The notes below the pieces were generated by a model. It saw nothing but the letters and a program-made list of their open reading frames with translations, did not search any database and was not told where the DNA came from. Source: an uncultured Peptococcaceae bacterium (GTDB taxonomy: Bacteria > Bacillota > Peptococcia > Peptococcales > Peptococcaceae). From it: 30,623 nucleotides of DNA. Position 1 is the stretch's first letter, and each line of letters opens with the position of its first letter. Position numbers and translations under genes: made by a program. Location of the stretch: contig CABQBF010000013.1 in the NCBI GenBank assembly GCA_902462325.1, forward strand, positions 1 to 30,623. Reading direction: 5' to 3'. This document shows, piece by piece, positions 7,819 through 15,108 of this stretch.

Positions 7819-8460
7819 ATGACACGAATTATTTTAGTCCGCCACGGCGAAACCACCTGGAATGTGGAAGGCCGCTATCAGGGGCAAGAGGATACGCCGC
7901 TCAGTGAACGCGGCTTACAGCAGGGCCAGCTATTGGCTGTGGGGCTGCGCAATATTCCCATTGACGTATGTATTTCCAGCCCTTTGCAGCGCTCTTTTCA
8001 AACCTGCCAATTCTGCGCGGAGCTGCACAAGCTGCCAGTCACAGCCGACGACCGCCTGCTGGAAATCAATCACGGCAGTTGGGAAGGGGTGCTGGCCAAA
8101 GACATTGCCGCCCAGTATCCCCAGGAATTCGCCCTGTGGCACAGCCAGCCCCATCTGGTACAAATGCCCGACGGCGGCGAAAATCTGGAAGATGTGCGCA
8201 AACGGGCCCGGGCTGCCTTTGACGATTATGTAAAAACCTATCCCGACAAAACTGTTCTAGTGGCTGCCCACGACGCTGTGAACAAAGCCATCATCTGCGA
8301 TTTGCTGGGTCTTGGCATGGAGCATTTCTGGCAGATTAAGCAAGACAATACCTGCATCAACGTGCTGGAATATAACGACGGCGTTTGGCGCGTGGTGCTT
8401 TTAAACTCCACCAATCACATGGGCTTTTTGTTCAGCGGCATTGAACAGGCCGGCTTGTAA
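7819..8460 (+). CDS. Histidine phosphatase family protein, probable metal-independent phosphoserine phosphatase
   Basis: This 213-aa cytoplasmic enzyme is of the cofactor-dependent phosphoglycerate mutase-like histidine phosphatase family. The phospho-histidine is His 9 in RHGET. Arg 58 (PLQRS), Glu 82 (LLEINHG) and His 151 (AAHDAV) complete the catalytic set. The family includes alpha-ribazole phosphatase (CobC), broad phosphatases (GpmB/PhoE) and the metal-independent phosphoserine phosphatase first described in Hydrogenobacter. It is 48 bases after serA with no terminator between, no serB-type gene is in the operon, and no cobalamin genes are nearby. I therefore infer it makes serine from phosphoserine, completing the pathway. 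The family assignment is firm; the substrate is inference. Confidence 0.88.
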   Translation: MTRIILVRHGETTWNVEGRYQGQEDTPLSERGLQQGQLLAVGLRNIPIDVCISSPLQRSFQTCQFCAELHKLPVTADDRLLEINHGSWEGVLAKDIAAQYPQEFALWHSQPHLVQMPDGGENLEDVRKRARAAFDDYVKTYPDKTVLVAAHDAVNKAIICDLLGLGMEHFWQIKQDNTCINVLEYNDGVWRVVLLNSTNHMGFLFSGIEQAGL

Positions 8461-8477
8461 AAACTATAGAAAACTGG

Positions 8478-8516
8478 AAAACGGTACCCTGCATATCACG
8501 CAAGGTACCGTTTTTA
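8478..8516. terminator. Bidirectional terminator between the serine operon and the spoIIQ-like gene
   Basis: AAACGGTACC and GGTACCGTTT pair around a 14-base loop. The stem is flanked by a T-run on the plus strand (8511-8515) and, read on the minus strand, by a weaker T-stretch. It can end the serC operon and the convergent spoIIQ-like gene. Confidence 0.85.
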
Positions 8517-8546
8517 TTACCGCTTCGAACAGAGCAACGTTTCGCA

Positions 8547-9332
8547 TTATGTCGTTTGCTCCACTGCCTGCACATATAACAGTTCGCCGGCTGTGCCGAT
8601 AGCCTGTCCGGCTGTGACGGTATCGCCCACCGCGACATGACAGGCCTGTAGCCCCCGATAGCGCAGCTCGTAGGAGCCGCACAGCAAAACAAGCTGCCAT
8701 TGACCGTCCATCTGCAGTTGCTGTACAATGCCGTTGGCAACGGCCAGCACCGCGCCGCCGTCAGCTTGATAACAAAGAGCATCATGAAAGCGATAGTCTC
8801 CATAACGGCTGTCATAACCTACGCCGTAGCCATAGCGCAGCGTCCCCTGGCAAGGCTCCGTAAACGCCGCAAATTTGGCCTCTAAGGTCAGCGGGTCCAC
8901 GGTTTGTGTCTGCGCTTGCTCGTTTAGTTCCGCCGATTTCTCTCCGTTCTGCATGGCATTTTCCTGTACTGTCGGCGCCTCTGCCGGTTCGGTCGGCAAA
9001 TCAGTCGGCAAATTGGTTTGCACAGACTCCTCCGGCTGCTGCTCCTGTTGGTTGACTATCGGCTGAACGGCATTAATCTGCTGCTCAGCCTCCTGCTGAC
9101 TGTCCTCTGTTTTTTTCTCTGGCGCCTGTTGCTCCGCTACCGCCTGATTGCTGTCGTCTTTGTTCCAAAAGGCGATACTCTGTTGGGGCTGCCAGGGCGG
9201 AAGGAAACAAACGCTAAATGTAAAGGCAATAAAAAATGTCAAAATTGTTATACCAGTCAGATAAACGCGGGCATTTTGCTGCAGCCACTGTAAATAATCC
9301 AAATCATGTTTTCTATCCATATTTCTGTCCAT
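8547..9332 (-). CDS. SpoIIQ-like membrane protein with degenerate LytM (M23) domain
   Basis: The 261-aa protein has a short cytoplasmic start, one membrane helix (about 25-45), a long Gln/Glu-rich low-complexity linker (about 50-145) and a C-terminal LytM/M23-type beta domain. In active M23 peptidases zinc is held by HxxxD and HxH. Here the first motif reads HDALC and the HxH site reads YRGL, so the metal site is lost. This is the state of Bacillus SpoIIQ, which during engulfment forms a channel with SpoIIIAH across the forespore envelope. Its neighbour is spoIID, as in many clostridia, and a sigma-F-type promoter precedes it. AGGAGG (complement of 9341-9346) lies 8 bases before the ATG at 9332. 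The family and degeneracy are visible; the SpoIIQ role is a context-based inference. Confidence 0.8.
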   Translation of the reverse strand: MDRNMDRKHDLDYLQWLQQNARVYLTGITILTFFIAFTFSVCFLPPWQPQQSIAFWNKDDSNQAVAEQQAPEKKTEDSQQEAEQQINAVQPIVNQQEQQPEESVQTNLPTDLPTEPAEAPTVQENAMQNGEKSAELNEQAQTQTVDPLTLEAKFAAFTEPCQGTLRYGYGVGYDSRYGDYRFHDALCYQADGGAVLAVANGIVQQLQMDGQWQLVLLCGSYELRYRGLQACHVAVGDTVTAGQAIGTAGELLYVQAVEQTT

Positions 9333-9335
9333 ATC

Positions 9336-9384
9336 AAAAACCTCCTGTAGTCATAGTATTCCCGCCACAGGAGATTTTTTATAC
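9336..9384 (-). promoter_or_regulatory. Sigma-F-type promoter interleaved with an RBS-covering hairpin, upstream of spoIIQ-like gene
   Basis: On the minus strand GTATA (complement of 9380-9384), a 16-bp spacer and GGGAATACT (complement of 9355-9363) match the Bacillus sigma-F pattern GYATA-N16-GGNNANANT. The predicted start is near 9348. Two 13-base arms, 9367-9379 and 9336-9348, pair fully (one G-U) around an 18-base loop. The downstream arm includes the AGGAGG ribosome-binding site and ends in TTTTT, so a read-through transcript would form a terminator-like hairpin. The sigma-F transcript would start after the first arm and keep the site free. A second, sigma-A-like promoter is possible further up (TTGACT at 9415-9420 and TAAATA at 9391-9396, 18 bp apart, minus strand). 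Confidence 0.65.
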
Positions 9385-9456
9385 AAACCGTATTTACACT
9401 GTTTCTTCATTTTCAGTCAAGCGCTTATTTGCCGCTATTTTTTTAATTTTCGTTAA

Positions 9457-10464
9457 CTACTCTTTGGAAAGCTGTGTGCCCGGATAATAGCGGGCCAGAA
9501 TCTTTTGATAAGGATCGCCCTGCTCTGCATAATAATTGGCGCCGTACTGACACAAGCCAACGCCGTGTCCGTAGCCGTTGGTGGTGAACGTAATCTGGTC
9601 GCCGTCTATGTTCCAGCTAATCAGCGCCGATTTTAACCCCAATGCACTGCGCAGTTGACTGCCCGAAAAGATTTTATCGCCCACACGCAGCGCTTTCACC
9701 CGATTGGATGCTGTACTGGAAACCAGTTGTATAAAATCTCCAAAGGCACCGGCTGCAGCCGTATCGCTGACGCCCAGCTTTTGCTCCATCTCCTCCAAAG
9801 TCATGGTGGTTTGCTGCTGCGTGTGCGGGTCAGCGGGATGATTACAGGATACGCTGACCAGATAGGGCTTGGCGTTGCCCCATACCTCTTCTGCATCCTC
9901 TGTGCGGCCGCCGCCGCAACTGGCATGATATAACGGTTCAATCAGAGCGCCGTCATAGCGCAGCACCTCACCGGCCGTTTCTGCTACAGCCTGCACGATT
10001 TTACGGTGGTAGGTCTGATACTGCTTACCCCAGCGCTTTTGCTGCTCTTCCTCACTAATCCATGCCTGACAGGTTTCAAGGCTGGTGCTGAGTTGGGCTT
10101 GCGCGTCCAGCGCTGTTACATTGGGATTGGGATTTTCCATGCGGCTCACCGTAAAGGTGCGGGCGGCTACTGCTTGCGCTTTCAGCGCTTCTACCTCGAA
10201 GCTGGCTGGCATCTCCGCCGCCACGACCCCCACCAAATACTGCTCCAAATCCAACGCCATCAGTTGTGATGTTTCTACATTATACACCTGCACCATTCTG
10301 CCCGATTGCAGTTCTGGTTCCGGCGCTGGTAGATGATCCACCAATCCCGCCGCACAATAAATCACCATTCCGCATAGCACAACCGCCAGCCATGTAAGAC
10401 GGCTGCGCCTTTTTCTCTTGCGGCGCAGCCGTTCTCGATGAGGCGATTGAATCCGTGTTACCAT
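9457..10464 (-). CDS. spoIID: Stage II sporulation protein D-like lytic transglycosylase
   Basis: SpoIID cleaves glycan strands of peptidoglycan during engulfment of the forespore, working with SpoIIM and SpoIIP at the mother-cell membrane. This 335-aa protein has a very basic start (RERLRRKRKRR), one membrane helix (about 23-42) and a SpoIID domain. The catalytic Glu 84 is in VAAEMP, followed by ALKAQAVAARTF. Also present are YHASCGGGRTED and, near the C-terminus, GYGHGVGLCQYGA, both family signatures. An ATG at 10470 is only 3 bases from the AGAGGGG box. The one at 10464 has proper spacing of 9 bases, so I chose it. It lies 37 bases after the desulfoferrodoxin stop. SpoIID/LytB-domain proteins also occur in non-sporulating bacteria, but the SpoIIQ-like neighbour supports the sporulation role. 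Confidence 0.88.
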   Translation of the reverse strand: MVTRIQSPHRERLRRKRKRRSRLTWLAVVLCGMVIYCAAGLVDHLPAPEPELQSGRMVQVYNVETSQLMALDLEQYLVGVVAAEMPASFEVEALKAQAVAARTFTVSRMENPNPNVTALDAQAQLSTSLETCQAWISEEEQQKRWGKQYQTYHRKIVQAVAETAGEVLRYDGALIEPLYHASCGGGRTEDAEEVWGNAKPYLVSVSCNHPADPHTQQQTTMTLEEMEQKLGVSDTAAAGAFGDFIQLVSSTASNRVKALRVGDKIFSGSQLRSALGLKSALISWNIDGDQITFTTNGYGHGVGLCQYGANYYAEQGDPYQKILARYYPGTQLSKE

Positions 10465-10501
10465 GGTCATCGTCCCCTCTAATTTAATTTACACGCTAAC
10501 C

Positions 10502-10882
10502 TTATACCTCTGCTTTCCATAGCCCATGTAAATTGCAATAGGCATAAACCGTTTTGGCAATATCGCCATCGGCCAAAGCAAATACCACCTTTGGTTCCGC
10601 ATTTGCTGCCAAAGGCTTCCGCTGCCAGCCCTGCGTCGTTTCTAAGCATACCCAAGCAATGAGATGCTCTTCTGTCATAGGATGGGCCACCGAGCCTACA
10701 TTTACAATTACTTGATTGCCATCCACCGTAACCACCGGCACATGCTTTTCACCAGCCGCATCGGTGCTGTTTGCTACCAATTCCTTCATAGGACGGCCAC
10801 AACATACCAGCGGCACGCCGGCATCATTTACCTTTCCGGCAATGTTGCCGCATACTTCACATACATAAAATTTCTTTGCCAT
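10502..10882 (-). CDS. dfx: Desulfoferrodoxin (superoxide reductase, two-iron type)
   Basis: This 126-aa cytoplasmic protein reduces superoxide to hydrogen peroxide without making oxygen, a hallmark of strict anaerobes. It normally receives electrons from rubredoxin. Center I is the rubredoxin-like iron site: Cys 8, Cys 11, Cys 27 and Cys 28. Center II, the catalytic Fe(His)4Cys site, is His 47, His 67 (AHPM), His 73 (EEHL), Cys 116 and His 119 (YCNLHG). The usual catalytic lysine is Lys 46. GGAGAGGA lies just before the ATG. spoIID follows at 37 bases, so some co-transcription is possible although the functions are unrelated. Confidence 0.95.
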   Translation of the reverse strand: MAKKFYVCEVCGNIAGKVNDAGVPLVCCGRPMKELVANSTDAAGEKHVPVVTVDGNQVIVNVGSVAHPMTEEHLIAWVCLETTQGWQRKPLAANAEPKVVFALADGDIAKTVYAYCNLHGLWKAEV

Positions 10883-10911
10883 ACAGATCCTCTCCCTTAT
10901 AAAAATAAAAT

Positions 10912-11000
10912 ATTCTGCCAGAATTTATTCCTGTGCTCTATATGGGTATACCCAAAGCACAAGGAAATTATGCTTATTCTGCTATAGAGATTCGGCAGAA
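10912..11000 (-). promoter_or_regulatory. Desulfoferrodoxin upstream region with three dyads
   Basis: Three inverted repeats sit in the 118 bases upstream of dfx: ATTCTG-C-CAGAAT (10912-10924, perfect), GGGTATACCC (10944-10953, perfect) and TTCTGC-N12-GCAGAA (10977-11000). Two share a TTCTG/CAGAA half-site. I could not place a confident -35/-10 pair. The dyads are candidate binding sites for an oxidative-stress regulator; they do not match the PerR box I know. Confidence 0.35.
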
Positions 11001-11064
11001 AAGGGCGATATCCTCTTTTCAATTTTTAATTTTGGAAAATTTTATACCATTGTCGCTGGAATGC

Positions 11065-11095
11065 CGATAAAAAAGAAAGCAGCCGTTGCGCTGCT
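11065..11095 (-). terminator. Terminator of prfA-prmC
   Basis: On the minus strand AGCAGC (complement of 11090-11095) pairs with GCTGCT (complement of 11078-11083) around a 6-base loop, followed by TTTCTTTTTT. It lies 36 bases past the prmC stop codon. Confidence 0.8.
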
Positions 11096-11130
11096 CTCCT
11101 GCGTTATCATATATCATATTATTTACTTTT

Positions 11131-11967
11131 TTACAGCTCCGGCTTTTGTCCGCAAACAACACGATCCAGTCCCTGCCAATCCTGCAATAAGGCAATTTGC
11201 TCGAAGCCTGCCTCTTGCAAGAGCTGCTTTACAGCAGCTCCCTGCTGCCAGCCAATTTCAAAAAGCAGCCAACCGCCAGCTTTTAGCATGGTCGTAGCCG
11301 CTGCGGTAATTTTACGATAAAAACACAGGCCGTTATCACCGCCCCACAAGGCCAGACGGGGTTCCCGTTGCACATCATCGGGCAGTTGGGCCATCTCCTG
11401 CGTGGTAACGTAAGGCGGGTTGGATACCAATAAATCCACTGCGCCCTGTAAGTCGGCAAAGGGCTCCAGCAAATTGCCCTGTCGAAACTGCACATCGGTC
11501 TTGCAGCGCTGGTTATTCTCTTTCGCAACCTGCAAAGCCTCTGCCGATAAATCGCCGGCATACACAACGGCGTCCTTTTTGTAATGGCTGATGGCTAGGG
11601 CCAGAGCGCCGCTGCCTGTACACACATCCAGCACCAGAGGGTTTTGCAGCGGTGCTAGTAGCTGCAGGGCTTTTTCTGCCAAACGCTCTGTATCAAACCG
11701 GGGAATCAGCACTGCCGGCGTTACCCACAAGTCCAAACCCATAAAATTGGCTGTGCCCAACAGATATTGCAGCGGCTCTCCATTGCCATACCGCTGTACC
11801 AACTGCCGAAAGGCAGTTTCCTGCTCGCCGTTCACTTCATCCGTACTGTGGGCCAACAACAGGGCGCGGCTGGTGTGCAGCACATCGCACAGCAAAAGCT
11901 CCGCTTCTACACGTTTTGCGCCGCCCAGCTCTGTCACAGCCCACTGCAATAATGCTCTGCTATCCAT
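11131..11967 (-). CDS. prmC: Peptide chain release factor N(5)-glutamine methyltransferase
   Basis: PrmC methylates the glutamine of the GGQ motif in release factors RF1 and RF2, using S-adenosylmethionine, which raises termination efficiency. The 278-aa protein has the N-terminal helical domain with GEPLQYLLGTANFMGL and VLIPRFDTE (usually RPDTE, here Phe for Pro). The SAM-binding motif DVCTGSGA is at 114-121 and the catalytic NPPY at 183-186. Its ATG overlaps the prfA stop codon by one base (TGATG), so the enzyme is translationally coupled to its substrate. This is the common prfA-prmC arrangement. Confidence 0.95.
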   Translation of the reverse strand: MDSRALLQWAVTELGGAKRVEAELLLCDVLHTSRALLLAHSTDEVNGEQETAFRQLVQRYGNGEPLQYLLGTANFMGLDLWVTPAVLIPRFDTERLAEKALQLLAPLQNPLVLDVCTGSGALALAISHYKKDAVVYAGDLSAEALQVAKENNQRCKTDVQFRQGNLLEPFADLQGAVDLLVSNPPYVTTQEMAQLPDDVQREPRLALWGGDNGLCFYRKITAAATTMLKAGGWLLFEIGWQQGAAVKQLLQEAGFEQIALLQDWQGLDRVVCGQKPEL

Positions 11968-13040
11968 CAGGCTTCATCTGCGTGTTTCAATTTTTCAGCC
12001 TGGTCAGTGGTAATCAAGGCGTCAATAATTTCATCCAGATTGCCTAGCAGCACTTTATCCAGATTATGCACCGTCAGGTTGATGCGATGGTCGCTGACGC
12101 GGCCCTGCGGGAAGTTGTAGGTGCGGATACGTTCGCTGCGGTCGCCGCTGCCTACCATATCTTTACGCTGCGCAGCCAAATCGCCTTGGGCTTCCTGCTG
12201 GAATTTTTCCATCAAACGGGAGCGCAACACCTTCAGCGCCTTTTCTTTATTGCGGAGCTGAGATTTTTCGTCCTGACAGGATACCACCACGCCGGTAGGA
12301 ATGTGAGTAATACGCACAGCCGACTGAGTGGTGTTTACGCACTGCCCGCCCGGACCGCTGGCGCAGAATACGTCAATGCGCAAATCATTCATATTAATGT
12401 CTACTTCTACTTCTTCCGCTTCCGGCAATACGGCAACGGTAGCCGCCGAGGTATGGATACGGCCGCTGGATTCGGTAGCAGGCACGCGCTGTACCCGATG
12501 CACGCCGCCTTCAAATTTGAGCCGGCTGTAAGCGCCTTTCCCCTCAATCATAAAGGTAATTTCCTTATAGCCGCCCACGTCGGTGTAGTTCGTGTTCATG
12601 ACTTCTGTTTTCCAGCCCCGCATTTCTGCATAGCGGGTATACATACGGAACAAATCGGCGGCAAACAGCGCAGCTTCATCACCGCCAGTACCGGCCCGAA
12701 TTTCCATAATGACGTTTTTGCTGTCGTTGGGGTCTTTTGGCAGCAGCAAGATGGTCAGTTCCTGTTCTAATGCGTCTTTCTGCTCGTTCAAATCTTTAAT
12801 TTCTGCTTTCACCATTTCATCCATTTCCGGATCCAGCTTTTCCAGCAGCATGGCTTTGGAGTCTTCCAATTCGCTCAGCACTTTTTTATATTTGCGGTAA
12901 ACCACTACCACATCCTCCAAATCTGCCTGCGCTTTGGCGCATTTATGCAGCTCGGCAGGATTATTCAGCACATCGGGGTCAATCATCTTTTGTGTCAGTT
13001 CTTCATATTTTTCTTCCAGCATCTGCAAACGCTCTAACAT
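11967..13040 (-). CDS. prfA: Peptide chain release factor 1
   Basis: RF1 reads UAA and UAG stop codons in the ribosomal A site and triggers peptide release. The 357-aa protein is full length. The N-terminal coiled domain is followed by RAGTGGDEAALF. The tripeptide Pro-Ala-Thr (187-189) in VPATESSGR is the RF1 stop-codon reader, which excludes RF2 (Ser-Pro-Phe). The catalytic GGQ is at 231-233 within SGPGGQCVN. GGAGGATG precedes the ATG. The gene has its own sigma-A promoter and is co-transcribed with prmC. Confidence 0.97.
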   Translation of the reverse strand: MLERLQMLEEKYEELTQKMIDPDVLNNPAELHKCAKAQADLEDVVVVYRKYKKVLSELEDSKAMLLEKLDPEMDEMVKAEIKDLNEQKDALEQELTILLLPKDPNDSKNVIMEIRAGTGGDEAALFAADLFRMYTRYAEMRGWKTEVMNTNYTDVGGYKEITFMIEGKGAYSRLKFEGGVHRVQRVPATESSGRIHTSAATVAVLPEAEEVEVDINMNDLRIDVFCASGPGGQCVNTTQSAVRITHIPTGVVVSCQDEKSQLRNKEKALKVLRSRLMEKFQQEAQGDLAAQRKDMVGSGDRSERIRTYNFPQGRVSDHRINLTVHNLDKVLLGNLDEIIDALITTDQAEKLKHADEA

Positions 13041-13089
13041 AACTCATCCTCCATCAGTACTTTTCTTTACGTTCTCATGCGAATACTTT

Positions 13090-13119
13090 ATTGTATCATA
13101 TCATGAAGGGCTATCTCAA
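13090..13119 (-). promoter_or_regulatory. Sigma-A promoter of prfA-prmC
   Basis: On the minus strand TTGAGA (complement of 13114-13119), an 18-bp spacer and TACAAT (complement of 13090-13095). The start would be near 13083, about 43 bases before the prfA ATG. I see nothing else in 13120-13250. Confidence 0.7.
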
Positions 13120-13249
13120 CTTTTTTATGCCCATTCTTGCAAATTGATTTTGCTTGAAGCGCCCTCTCGCTCGATTTTGTTCTATACTGCAAGATTTATG
13201 CCAGCTCTTTGCTATCCTGCACGCTCCGACGGAGGGCAAGCTATGCCTG

Positions 13250-13281
13250 CAAAAAGAAAAACACAAGCACGGGGCTTGCGT
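13250..13281 (-). terminator. Terminator of the flavin-lipoprotein cluster
   Basis: ACGCAAGC and GCTTGTGT (minus strand; 13274-13281 and 13261-13268) form an 8-bp stem with one G-U pair and a 5-base loop, followed by TTTTTCTTTTT. It lies just after the last gene. The other strand also has a short T-run, so it may work both ways. Confidence 0.8.
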
Positions 13282-13302
13282 TTTTCACAAAGCTTTGCCA
13301 AA

Positions 13303-15075
13303 TTAAGCAGTCATAAAGGTATACAGATTGGCCACAAGCATGATTGCTTCTGCGGCCATCGGCGTGTCGTTTTCTTCTCCCATATGGCTGAGAATTTCCT
13401 CGGTGAGAATGCCTAACTGCTGCAATTCGGAAATCTGCGCTTCGTAATTCTCGGCAGTAACACCGGCTGCTTTGGCAACGGCGGCAATCATTTCACCGTT
13501 GGTAGGCGGGTCGCTGACTTCTATGGTTGGCACGTCTTTTCCTGTTTTCTTCATGGAATTGTTGATCATATTTTGCAGCCGCCATTTTCCCATGGCCTCG
13601 TCCAAACGGTAATCATTGCTGTAGCCGCCGTCCAGCAGCCCCAGGCTGCGAATGACCTTCACACCGGGATAAGCCCAATGGTCCATAAAGGCTTCGTGTA
13701 CTTCAAAATCGTCCAGATAAGCGCCCTGCTTTTTCAATTGCTTCTGTACGCTGGCAATGGCTTTTTCATCGGCGCTCATATCGCGGAAGCTCTGCTGATT
13801 GGTTAAGGAATAAGCACTGGCCACACCGGCTGCTTCTCCTTCCGCCATACCTACCGGAATAACCCGGGCGCTGCCTGCCGCCAACGATGTATAAGAGGAA
13901 CTGCGGCCAATCACCAGCATATTTTCCACATCCAGCGGCACTAAACACCGGAACGGAATGGCATAGCGATCCGGACTGCCGATGACAGTGCCGTAGGTTT
14001 GTCCCGCTGTGGGCTGAATATCGGCCGGATAGGCCACGATAGCGATTTTATCCCACTGGTCGCGATTTTCCAGCACATCGTCAATGGTCAACTGATATTC
14101 GCCGATAATGTGACGGCTTTCCCGCACATAGAGCTGACTGGCTGTGCCAACTAGCTGCGCGTTTTCAAAGCCTACAAAGTTCTGTTGTACATAAGGCACA
14201 ATATATTCCAACTCTTTCTGCGCCCGGGCAATGCCCTCGGCTTTACTGTCCTCGCTCATAGCGTCCACGCCGAAAATAATCAGCGCATTAATCAACACGT
14301 TGCCATTGTCCTGACGGGCTGCATTAAAGCCCCGCAAACGCATCAATGTATCCTGCGGCTCATAGGCATAGCCTTCCCGCGTATAGCCCCAGGCGGTTTT
14401 TTCGGTGGCGCCGGTGCCTTCGTTGTCATCGTTTTCCAGATAATCAACCACCTTATCCCAATCTACGCCCGACAGTTCAAACACCAGCGTCACACCCATG
14501 TGCCGGTCCTTTTCGCCAATATCTTCACCGGCAATGGTGTAGGGCGCCCCGGCAGCAGCGGCTACGTCGGCGTCTACGGTGGCGTCAATTACGCGGCTGG
14601 CGGTGTAGGTGACCGGCTGTCCATCTTCCTCCACCACAACGCCTACAATTTTGTTGCCGTCCATAACTGGCTCCAGAAAAGCAGTGTTCAGCTTTAACGT
14701 GGCGTTTTCTTCGTTGTTGACCCAATCATAGAAAAATTGCTTGGCCGTTTCCACATCAAAGGCGGTGCCGCCTACTGCATTATAAAATTCCATGAATAGC
14801 CCTTGGGTTAAAATGCTGCCGTCGCGGCTTTCGCAAATGTCGATAAAATTCAGCTTGCCTAAGGTCATCAGACCTCCTAAAGCTTCGTCATCCTCAATGA
14901 GCAGCGTTTTCAAACCGTTGCGGGCTGCCGATACTGCGGCGCAAACGCCTTCCGGATCGCCGCCCACTACGATCACATCATACTCCACGCCTTCTTCCCG
15001 TGGTATATCAGCTGTCTGATTGCCGCAGCCTGCCAAAAGCAAGCAGCAGAGCAGGATAAAAATCAGTTTTTTCAT
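13303..15075 (-). CDS. FAD-dependent oxidoreductase lipoprotein with SLH-like tail (copy 3 of the cluster)
   Basis: This is a 590-aa putative exported flavoprotein. A lipoprotein signal peptide ends in LAGC (lipid-bearing Cys 17), with no twin-arginine motif. The FAD fold starts at about 32 with VVGGDPEG. It ends at about 385-425 with VIGRSSSYTSLAAGSARV and GMAEGEAAGVASAYS, matching the FAD_oxidored family. A glutamate/arginine-rich core VRESRHIIGEYQLT (about 317-330) is shared by all three copies. From about 463 the sequence DHWAYPGVKVIRSLGLLDGGY, then NDYRLDEAM, follows the SLH pattern (HWA, an L-x-x-x-G-x-x-x-G-Y core, then a Pro/Ile-Thr-Arg-like segment), with a second, weaker unit at about 525-588. 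It lies 33 bases after copy 2, with AAAGGAG before its ATG. The substrate is unknown. Confidence 0.82.
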   Translation of the reverse strand: MKKLIFILLCCLLLAGCGNQTADIPREEGVEYDVIVVGGDPEGVCAAVSAARNGLKTLLIEDDEALGGLMTLGKLNFIDICESRDGSILTQGLFMEFYNAVGGTAFDVETAKQFFYDWVNNEENATLKLNTAFLEPVMDGNKIVGVVVEEDGQPVTYTASRVIDATVDADVAAAAGAPYTIAGEDIGEKDRHMGVTLVFELSGVDWDKVVDYLENDDNEGTGATEKTAWGYTREGYAYEPQDTLMRLRGFNAARQDNGNVLINALIIFGVDAMSEDSKAEGIARAQKELEYIVPYVQQNFVGFENAQLVGTASQLYVRESRHIIGEYQLTIDDVLENRDQWDKIAIVAYPADIQPTAGQTYGTVIGSPDRYAIPFRCLVPLDVENMLVIGRSSSYTSLAAGSARVIPVGMAEGEAAGVASAYSLTNQQSFRDMSADEKAIASVQKQLKKQGAYLDDFEVHEAFMDHWAYPGVKVIRSLGLLDGGYSNDYRLDEAMGKWRLQNMINNSMKKTGKDVPTIEVSDPPTNGEMIAAVAKAAGVTAENYEAQISELQQLGILTEEILSHMGEENDTPMAAEAIMLVANLYTFMTA

Positions 15076-15108
15076 ATGCGTCTCCTTTTCGCTATAGATT
15101 TCTCATGC

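Noticed and set aside
8547..9332. Active M23 endopeptidase
   Set aside because: The HxxxD and HxH zinc motifs are both lost, so peptidase activity is not expected.
10465..10560. Sigma-E promoter for spoIID
   Set aside because: I looked for a -35 ATA box with a CATACANT-like -10 upstream of the gene and found no acceptable pair.
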